This document shows, one piece after another, positions 56,460-64,000 of a stretch of 64,000 bases of DNA. Position 1 is the first letter of the stretch. Each line of letters starts with the position of its first letter. Source of the DNA: Neoceratodus forsteri (lineage: Eukaryota; Chordata; Ceratodontiformes; Ceratodontidae). Both the position numbers and the translations under genes were made by a program. Under the pieces are notes generated by a model. The model made no database searches. It had not been told where the DNA came from and saw only the letters and a program-made list of their open reading frames with translations. The DNA lies in assembly GCA_016271365.2 (NCBI GenBank), contig CM057454.1:460046501-460110500 (forward strand). Reading direction: 5' to 3'.

Positions 56460-56766
56460 CTGCAGGTGGTCCATGAGAAACTGGGAAAGGAGATCAGGCT
56501 TGGGAGGGTGAGTGGCCCTTACCCCTCCCCATCCCTGCCAAATCTCAAGGTGTCACCAATTGGATTAGTTCCCAAGAAGTCCCCTGGAGAATATCGCATG
56601 ATCAACCACTTGTCCCACCCTGTGGGTGACTCAGCAAATTACTACATTGATCTACATTGATCCATAATACATGGCAGTTCAATTTTCATCATTTGACAGA
56701 GCAGTTGAGGTGGTGTGAGCCGCAGGTCTGCAGATCTTAATGGCCAAAGCAGACATAAAGTCTGCA
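56460..56766 (+). pseudogene. DIRS RT N-terminal segment
   Basis: This open frame (56466-56660) contains VVHEKLGKEIRLGRVSGPYP, then LPNLKVSPIGLVPKKSPGEY and RMINHLSHPVGDSANYYID. In DIRS proteins these precede the RT palm. After a shift the frame reads VQFSSFDRAVEVV and ILMAKADIKSA, the first catalytic aspartate block. Everything C-terminal is missing. Confidence 0.75.
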
Positions 56767-56844
56767 AGGAAAGAAGAAAGCCGTTGACAGAATAGGGTCA
56801 AAGACTGCAAACACAGATGACATATGAGCAGACTACATGGGCCC

Positions 56845-59800
56845 AGTGGTCCTTATCTACAGGGGATAGGCTGCACTTGAGTGGGGAGGGAAAGGGGGTC
56901 TTAAAGCAGAAGTTGCAGGGATATGTAGCAACAAAAGTGGATTTAAACTAGGTAGGGGGGTGGTGAGAGGACAGCTGGTATGCAAGGATCCCAGAGAGAA
57001 GGACCAAACAAGCCTACCACCCAAGCTAGTAGGGAAAATATCGGGGAAATTGCACAGAGGGGGCATGGAGGAGAAAAGAAACAGGAAAAGGAAGAGAGGG
57101 AGACAGGATGGAGGGTGGTCTCACTGAATGCGAGAAGCCTAGGCAACAAATCAGCCGTGTTATAGGTGCTCGTGGCAGTAGGGAGGGTGGACATTGTGGC
57201 CATCACAGAAACGTGGGCCGCCGAGTACCAGGACTGGGACCTGACAATCCCAGGGTTTAAACTGTACAGAAAGGATCATGGGGAGGGAGGGGTGGGTGAC
57301 AATCTATGTGAGGGATGGGATCAAATGTACAAGGGATGAGGGGAGGCAATATGGATGCAGCTACTGGACTCCAAAGGAAGGAAGTTGAGGTTCAGGGTGG
57401 TATGTAGGCTGCCATCCCAGGTAGAGAAAAAGGACAGGGAGCTTATGGATCAGATCAGAAGGGTATGTAGGAAAGAGAACGTGGTCATAGTGGGGGATTT
57501 CAATCTGCCGGGGGTGGACTGGAACATTCCGGTCACCTCCAGCACTAGGGAGCAGGTGCTCCTGGATGCGATCCTGGGGGTCCTGACACAGCTGGTTGCT
57601 GGACCCACTGTACAAGGAACACACTAGACCTGGTGCTATCGAATGGTGAGGTAGTGAGGAAAATAAGGGTAAAGGATCCGTTAGCTGACAGCGATCACCA
57701 AACAATGTGGTTTAACATCATGATGAGCAGAGAACCAGAGGGATCAGCAACAAAAGTGTTGGATTTCAGGAGGGCGGACTTTGGGAGGATGAGGGCGTTG
57801 CTGAAGGGGAGACTCAAGGGCATAAAGCAGGGGATGGAAGTGGAGCAGAAATGGGATATAATTAAACAAGGAATCATAGAGGTGACGGGAATGTGTACCA
57901 AGCTACAGAGTAAGAAGAACAGAGCAAAAAAAACATGCTGGCTAAACAAGGAGGTGATGGAGGGGACGAGGGCAAAAAAAGCAGCATACCTGAAGTTTAG
58001 AAGGACAGAGAAGGAAGATGACAGGGAAGAGTATACTAGATGGTCTAGGAAAGTGACCAAGAGGATGAGGGGGACAAAAGCCACAAGGGAACTCAGGTTA
58101 GCACCGGAAATAAAGGGGGACTATTTTAGATAAGTCAGGAGAAAAGGAAATGCAGGGATAGTAGTAGTGAGGATAAAAAGGGGGGAGGGTGGAAAAGGTG
58201 GAGGAACAATTGAAGCACTGAATGAATACTTTGCTCAGTGTTCACACAGGAGAAAGGGGACCAATACCACCTTGAACTGGGAGGGCAGTGACCGACGGCC
58301 TGATCGAGAGTAGTACAGTATTAAATGGGCTGAGGTTGCTAAAGTGGAGAAGGCACCTGGGCCAGATGGTATCCACCCCAGGGTGCTGCGGGAGATGGCA
58401 GAGATTCTGGCAAGAACCACTGGCAGACCTGTTTGCACCTCCTTGGAAATGGTGTGTGGCCTCTGGACTGGAGGATGGCCCATGAGGTGCTGATACACAA
58501 AAGTGGTCCAAGGGACGAGCTGGAGAAGTAGGCCAGTCAGCCTCATCCATAGTGTGCAAGCTCATGGAGACGATACTGAAAGAGAGGCTGGTGGCATTCT
58601 GGAGGACAATGACCTCAAGATTGGAGACAGTATAGGTTCATTTTGGGAGATCCTGCCAAACTAAACTTATACAGTATTATGACTGGGTGACAAGGGAGCT
58701 GGATGGGGGCCATACTGTGGATGTCCTCTACTTGGACTTCAGCAAAGCCTTTGATTCAGTGCCCCAAGGATGACTAGGGGGGCAGCTGACTGGAGGGAGT
58801 AGGAACAAAGATGGCATGCAGGATTTCAAACTGGCTAGGTGGAAGGCTACAATGGGAGGTGGTGGTGGGAAGTCTCTGAGCCTAGACCAGTGACGAGTGA
58901 GGTGCCACAGGACTCTGTACTGGGCCCAGTGCTATTTGGGCTGCTCATCTTGGACATTGCACATGGGGTGCAGGGCAGGGTAAGCCTGTTCACAGATGAC
59001 ATCAAAATGGGTGCGGTAGTGGACAAGAAAGAGGGCTGGAAGCAACTACAGGAGGACCTAACCAAGCTGGAGGAGTGGTCGGAGAGGAGGCAGCTGGGGT
59101 TCAATGTGATGAAGTGCAAGGTTATGCATTTCGAGGCAAAGAACCCAAGGAGGGAGTGGTGGCTGGGGGGATAAAGCTTGGGATCACTGAGGAGGAAAAG
59201 GACCTGTAGTAAAGATAACAGGAAGCATGAACAACACTGCCCAATGCAGAAAAGCGGTGGGGCAAACAAGATGCTGGAGTGCTTAGTGTGGGGGTTCAGC
59301 ATCCAGGCACAGGGAGGGATCTTGCCCCTCTACAGGTCACCAGTCAGGCCACACTCGGGTACTGTGTGCAGTTCTGGAGGCATACATGAGGTGGGATGTC
59401 AAGTTGCTGAGAGAGTGCAGTGGAGGGTGATGAGGATGATTCAGGGATGGAGGGAAAGGACTACGAGAATAGGCTGGGAGAACAGAATATGTACACACTG
59501 GAGGAGAGGAGGAATGGGGACATGAGCAAAACCTTCAAGTATTTGAAGGGAATCATCAAGGGGAGAGAATGGGCCATTTAAACTAAGGAAAGGAAGGATA
59601 CTAGAGGCATGGGCTAAGAATAGAGGGGGATGGATTCAGAAGGAGATGAGGAGGCATTACTTCAGAGAGAGTGGTGTTGAGTGGAATGCTCTACCAGAAA
59701 GGGATACCAAGCAAAATGTGGATGGCTCAAGAAGGCATGGGACAGACAGTAAGGGTGGGTAAGGCTGGTGAGATGGTGGACAACCAAGGGGAACAAGGAG

Positions 59801-59925
59801 GGGTGGGGAGGGCAGCTGCAACCTAGGGAGCTAGCTGCACAATGGAGCAGATGTTGATAGACCAAGAGATCTGTTTCTGCTGGCACATTCATATGTTCAT
59901 ATGCTGACAATTTCTATGTTTCTAT
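56845..59925 (+). mobile_element. CR1-like LINE (family B), near-complete ORF2
   Basis: The endonuclease begins with WRVVSLNARSLGNKSAV (57109) and goes on with VDIVAITETW (57189) and GDFNLPGVDWNIP (57494-57532). It reaches the linker in the 166-codon frame 57633-58133 (WLNKEVMEGTRAKKAAYLKF). RT blocks follow in several frames: APGPDGIHPR-like (58350-58390), VDVLYLDFSKAFDSVPQ (58718-58770), VPQDSVLGPVLFGLLILDIA (58900-58960) and FTDD in place of FADD at 58989-59000. The thumb is WSERRQLGFNVMKCKVMHF. The C-terminus and 3' tail run to TTCATATGTTCATATG and TTCTATGTTTCTATT near 59925. It is distinct in sequence from family A and has at least eight frame breaks. Confidence 0.88.
57109..59174 (+). 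pseudogene. CR1-B ORF2 pseudogene
   Basis: Main frames are 56980-57165, 57355-57627, 57633-58133 and 58839-59174. Together they represent endonuclease, linker and RT. The endonuclease motifs ITETW and GDFNxPxVDW and the first RT aspartate (LDFSKAFD) are kept. In the second catalytic box alanine is replaced by threonine (FTDD); the two aspartates remain. Stops and shifts rule out a working protein. Confidence 0.85.
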
Positions 59926-59945
59926 TCTGGCTTTTGCCAGTCCGT

Positions 59946-60308
59946 CCCACCATAGAAACATAGACATAGAAACATAGACTTTGACGGCAGGTAAGGACCA
60001 CTTGGACCACCAACTTTGCCCATTTCCCTACCTACAGGATAAGCTACAGATCCTAATTAACCAACAGCCTATTTCTTCCTACCCCCCTTAAGAATTGCCT
60101 TATGTCTGTCCCATGCATTCTTGAATTCTCCCACAGTTTTAGACCCCACAACCTCCTCAGGAAGGTTGTTCCATGCGATCCACCACCTCTCTGTGAAAAA
60201 TACTTCCTCACATTGCCCTAGGCAGCCCCTCTATCTTCAAATTGTGTCCTTGTTCTTGCACATCTCTTTTCTGAAAGATGCTAACCTCTTAGACTTTGTT
60301 GATTCCTA
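59946..60308 (-). mobile_element. CR1-like 3' end, antisense
   Basis: CATAGAAACATAGACATAG, then TGACGGCAGGTAAGGACC and GGACCACCAACTTTGCCC, is a reversed CR1 tail. The coding remnant follows (minus-strand FFTERWWIAWNNLPEE, near 60160-60200; complement of AGGAAGGTTGTTCCATGCGA). It lies tail to tail with the CR1-B copy. Confidence 0.85.
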
Positions 60309-60311
60309 AAA

Positions 60312-61140
60312 GCATATGAGGAGAGGTTTAGGCACTGAACATGTACTGCTGAGGAAAGGAGTGAGAGAGAGAGAGAGAGAGAGACATGATTGAGACCATC
60401 ACGCACTTGAAAGGGATAAACAAGGTATAAGGAGGATCTCAAGCCGAGTGGCAATCAGACCCCCATCTTCAATCTTATGCACTACCCCCTCCCTCCTATC
60501 TCCTTTCCCAACCTTACCTTCTGACCTTCTCTTGTCAGAGCTCCCTTTTCTTCAACCCTCATACTATCCCCTAATGCACTATTCTAAACACTAGTGTCCT
60601 GTCCTAATCTACCTGTTACTGCCTTATGATCTTAGATGTACAGCACTTTTGTTAGGTGTACTTAATATGTAACACGTATTGTCATCCATTTGTAAAGTGC
60701 ATTCCTCTGTTTTGTAATTGCATTGTCGTTTGCATTATTCTTTACTTGTGTTCTCCCAGGATCACCTTGAAAATGAGTCTTCTCAATGATGTCTTTACTG
60801 GTAAAATAAAAATTTAATTGAATTGAATAACACGAGGGGGCACAGTCTTAAGCTGGAGGGGAGGTTTAGGAGGGAGGTCAGGAAGCACTTCTTCACAGGG
60901 AGGGTGGTGGACATTTGGAATGCACTGCCAGAAGAGGTGATCTCATTGAACACAGTGGGAAGTGTCAAGAGAGGCTGGGATAGGCATGGGGGAAGGTTAG
61001 GATTATGGGTAGGGAGGATGGGAGGGAGTGGAAAGGGGGCAGGGATAGTAACTCAAGCTGTGTACCCTGCAATATGAGCATACTAGACAGACTAAATGAC
61101 CTTCTTCTGTTGGCTTCTTCTTATGTTCATATGTTCGTAA
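60312..61140 (+). mobile_element. CR1-like LINE C-terminus, split by an L2-like 3' end
   Basis: The first part (60312-60440) reads YEERFRALNMYS and MIETITHLKGINK, with a (GA)n expansion at 60367-60388. The second part (60829-61140) continues with NTRGHSLKLEGRFRREVRKH, FFTGRVVDIWNALPEEV and the tail (AGACAGACTAAATGACC; TTCTTATGTTCATATGTTC). The material between (60441-60828) is foreign, so the two parts are one copy. Confidence 0.85.
60441..60828 (+). mobile_element. L2-like LINE 3' end nested in CR1
   Basis: A pyrimidine-rich non-coding 3' region with TGTACAGCACTTTTGTTAGGTG and GTAAAGTGC, ending in TTTACTGGTAAAATAAAAATT and a TTGAATTGAATAA tail. The layout resembles the 3' ends at 15060-15145 and 27780-27925. 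It was inserted after the CR1 copy. Confidence 0.65.
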
Positions 61141-61239
61141 GGGTAGATACACCCCAAAGCACCAGAGCTTGTGGTGTTTTGCACAATGAGCCTAAACAAA
61201 TGTACCTGCTAAATACCTGTGGTACTTGCTCCATATTTT

Positions 61240-62232
61240 TTGTTTTGCTGTGGTAGTAGAAGCTGGGTTGGACCTCGTAGCCATTACAGAAACTTAGGCC
61301 ACAGAGAACATCGACTGGAACCTGAAGGTTCCAGGCTACATCATGTATAGGCATGACAAAGGGAAAGGTAAGGGAAGATGGGTAGTCCTCTATGTTAGGT
61401 AAAGAACTTGGCAGTGGAGGATGGCTCCATCATGGGAGGGAATGGAGTAATTGACTCGTTGTGTGTTCTGAACATGGAGGCATTGAGTAAGAAATTGTGC
61501 ATGGTGTGCTATGCAGACCACTACAGCAAGGAGGCAAGAGTGATAGGAAACTAGGAGCAGAAGCAGAGACAGGGGCAGCAGAGGAGGAAGTGTCAGTAGT
61601 GGAGGTTCTCAACCTGCCAGACAATGACTTGGACATTCCAAAAACTAGGATCACCAGAAGCCAGGACCTACTAGATACATTGCAGAACTGCATGCTAGTG
61701 CAACTGGTCAAGTACCCCACAAGGCAGGTATTTAGTCATGGTGTGGTGCTTACCATTGTGGAAAAAGTAGGTGGAGTGTGGATTGAAAAACTACTGGGTT
61801 TCAGTGACCATAACACCATATGGTTTGTGCTAGCTATTGGTACCAGTTAGCCCTCATCAAAGGCCAAAGTTCTGGATTTCAGAAGGGCAGACTTCAAACA
61901 GATGAGGGTATTAGTCTGGATCAGGTTAATTGGAATGGACAGTATTGAAGGAGTAGAGAAAGATGGGGTGAAATAAAAGGGCAGCATGGAACAGTCTGCC
62001 AGTGGAGGTGGTGGGTGCCAAAACCATTAATAGTTTCAGGCATGGCTGAGACAGTGATAAGGGCTTAGTAGTTATTCGGGGGTTGTAGTAAGATAGGGAG
62101 AAAGGGGTGGATGGTTTAGACAAAGATCCTGTATTGACAAAAGATCCCTGGGTATGATAGGGCATATTAGCACTGGCACTGGCAGACTAGATGAACCATT
62201 GGTCTTTTTCTGTCATCATTGTCTATGTAAGA
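61240..62232 (+). mobile_element. CR1-like LINE with the RT region deleted
   Basis: The endonuclease part (LDLVAITET near 61270; the 117-codon frame 61497-61850 with VSVVEVLNLPDNDLDIP and RSQDLLDTLQNC) and the start of the linker (KVLDFRRADFKQMR) are present. At about 61975 the sequence jumps to the C-terminal block (AAWNSLPVEVVGAKTINSFRHG-like) and the 3' tail (CTGGCAGACTAGATGAACC; GTCATCATTGTCTATG). About 1.5-2 kb of RT is missing in between. Confidence 0.8.
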
Positions 62233-62780
62233 ATAGTAGGCCCCAATTGGAGCAACGGAGCACAGAGGAACATGAATTCCAACTTGAATGCAGGTTCTAT
62301 AAGCATCAAACCTAGTAAAACTGACTAGCCTGAGAGCCTGATGTACTTCTAAGTCTAGGACAAAGAAGCAGTCAAAGAGACGTAGTAGGGAAGAAGGTGT
62401 CTGGAACACCAAGGAGAAAGTTTGACTATTCCAATGGTATAGGTCTGACAGGAAAAAACAGTATGATTCTTTTAAAGGGAATGTGTCACTATGAAGAACA
62501 AGGAAGATATCAAGGGTAAATAATTTTCACCTAGTCTCTCTGATCAAGTGAAGACAGGAAAAAGGGAGAGCAAATAAAACAGTCACCAAGGAAGGAGCTA
62601 CAGTACTGCAAACTGCTCAGCACAGCTTATAGGATGCAGTGGGCAATAAGTGCTTTGTGAAAGTTTAATTCCAGAAGTGGAGTTGTGGCAGCATTACCAT
62701 ACTACCATGAACATTTAAGAAACATTGAGCATAATTATTTGCCACAATTTCACTGTAGAGGTAAATCTGCTAAACCAAAT
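62233..62780. other. Stretch without recognisable gene
   Basis: No motif found on either strand. Confidence 0.4.
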
Positions 62781-62799
62781 ATCTACTAGTGGTGGATGA

Positions 62800-63050
62800 A
62801 GTGGCCCCAATTCACTCCGCAAAGTGATTTCGAAGAGTGAAGGTGAATTCGCGGAGTGCTCTGCAACGCAAAGTGGAGTACTTCACATTATAATGGGTAA
62901 CACGAAGTCCATCGAAAACAATGACTTCGTGTTACTCTGCCTTCCCAAACCACTACTCCACCAATTCTTAAGGCAAAGTACATTGAAAACAATGTACTTC
63001 GCCTCACTTTGCCTTGTTTTTAAACTCCAAAGGCAAATTTTGCAGTGATT
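62800..63050. repeat. Two adjacent hairpins in a CGAAGT-rich repeat
   Basis: Hairpin 1 at 62898-62937 has stem GTAACACGAAGTC / GACTTCGTGTTAC. Hairpin 2 at 62971-63004 has stem AGGCAAAGTACATTG / CAATGTACTTCGCCT. Both loops include GAAAACAAT or its near copy. The surroundings repeat CGCAAAGTG, TTCGCGGAGTG and AAAGTGGAGTAC. Confidence 0.75.
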
Positions 63051-64000
63051 CATGGAATTTCAGGTCACATGGGCTCTAGATTGTTCTGCACAGCCTCAGT
63101 TCAGGGTAGTGTGTGTAGGAGGCTGTAGGAGACAGTCTGCTCTGAGAGCTCTCTGTGATTCAAACCTTCTAAAAGCTATTAAAAAAGTATTTTTTTATAT
63201 TTTTGTTTGCTGAAACTTTAGTTCATTGATTATAGGAAACTCTCCTGTGTTCATATCATTGAGCGTTTATTGTTTGTGCATGGATTTTGAATGTCAATGT
63301 ATGACATTCAGTCTGTGTACTGAGAGACAGTGGAAGTGTGCTTTGGGGGAGGGGCATATCTGTGGTGTAGGTAGATTAACTTGGAGAAAAAGACAGTTCT
63401 TTCTGTTTTGGTGATACTTTTCTTGTATAACTGTGTTAATGTACACACAGTAATATTTTCAATAATTCTTGCCATTTTTTTGCTGATTGTTGTGGTGCAG
63501 CAGTGCATAATTTTAGTTTGTTTAAAACATGTGGTTATATTACTGAAGTTTTCAATTTGCTATGCATTACTTAGTGTTTGTGTATGTGAGTGACGCGTGT
63601 CATCAAATCAGACACCTTTTATTGTGCCACATAGTAATGTCAGCAATGTGAACCTGCTATTCATTGCAGCTGCATGGTACTAGTGACTGTTACTGTAGCA
63701 CACTGACCCCCCTCCGGGTTCTGCCCAAACTGGCAAAGGTATTCTTTTCCAGATTTGAATTTCTGATAGTGAGCACTGGTTAGGTGTTGTGCCTTTGCAT
63801 CGGCATCTCTTCAGTGTACAGCGCAATCTTAATCTGTCTGTACCTTTGTTTCTCTTTAGGGCCCAATCTCCATCTGTAATTTAAGTCACAGTTATTTCTT
63901 TGGCTTCCCTTCAGAGTACTGGACTGGTGTGGCGCATAATTCTGCATGAACATTGTACTCATTAATATGCATTTTTAAGTCAGGACCATCATCACAAGTC
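63051..64000. other. Stretch without recognisable gene
   Basis: AT-rich with short frames only. No repeat family or motif recognised. Confidence 0.4.

Larger units (their letters stand above)
54200..56766 (+). mobile_element. DIRS-type retroelement fragment (gag to RT start)
   Basis: DIRS elements encode gag, RT/RNase H and a tyrosine recombinase. The first part here (TEILKAQLRIMCEKKGHECL, near 54258) resembles a SAP-like gag start. The later part (55900-56230) has WVEYDEELR, GFNKGSC, FQHQCVTC and HPLAQC, a gag C...C...H..C zinc motif spread over two frames. Then NLKSTKDRLQVVHEKLGKEI, GRVSGPYPSPSLPNLKVSPI and GLVPKKSPGEYRMINHLSHP follow at 56430-56625, the conserved start of the DIRS RT, up to MAKADIKSA (about 56741-56766). 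There it stops and CR1-B begins. A fold-back MITE (54998-55157) interrupts it. RNase H and recombinase parts are absent. Confidence 0.72.

Overview
The window looks like intergenic, repeat-dense DNA from a vertebrate. I find no intact host gene, no rRNA or tRNA gene, no CRISPR array and no prokaryotic signal. What can be read is a layered record of transposable elements: CR1- and L2-group LINEs, a possible Vingi-like LINE, Penelope-like elements, a DIRS-type retroelement, a Crypton, a Harbinger-like DNA transposon, hAT- and T2/Kolobok-like MITEs, tRNA-derived SINEs and many short fold-back elements. All coding regions are broken by stops and frameshifts. DIRS, Crypton, Penelope, CR1 and L2 together fit an amphibian (a caecilian would fit) or another non-mammalian tetrapod or lobe-finned fish. 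That assignment is inference from repeat content only.

Layout. 1-1740 is a CR1 ORF2 fragment (family A). 1741-8500 is another LINE, split by a fold-back element and by a 3.8-kb Harbinger-like transposon (4549-8346). 8.5-16.5 kb holds a hAT-like MITE, a Penelope-like RT remnant, a possible solo LTR, an L2-like 3' end, fold-back elements and a 211-bp palindrome made from a Penelope-type 3' end. 16.77-17.84 kb is a Crypton tyrosine recombinase remnant. 18.9-27.9 kb is one L2-group LINE (2A-like motif, endonuclease, then RT) cut in two by about 5.7 kb of later sequence: an antisense relative, a TA microsatellite, a 2.2-kb element with 0.4-kb inverted arms, a 358-bp tandem duplication and a 194-bp-period array. 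29.5-46 kb holds fold-back elements, CR1 and L2 fragments, an unrecognised 76-codon ORF, a SINE and a palindromic MITE. 46.5-49.25 kb is the best CR1-A copy. 49.6-62.2 kb holds a TTAA-flanked MITE, a DIRS fragment, a longer CR1-B copy and several nested or internally deleted CR1 pieces. The last 1.8 kb is plain apart from two adjacent hairpins.

Relations between parts. The CR1 copies share a 3' end with a TATG-rich tail, consistent with target-primed reverse transcription. One SINE carries the 3' tail of the L2-group LINE in this same window, which suggests it used that LINE's machinery. The fold-back elements keep the same terminal motifs but have different palindromic cores, and they are the most unusual repeated theme here. 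All boundaries were read by eye and should be taken as accurate to roughly 10-30 bases unless target duplications are given.
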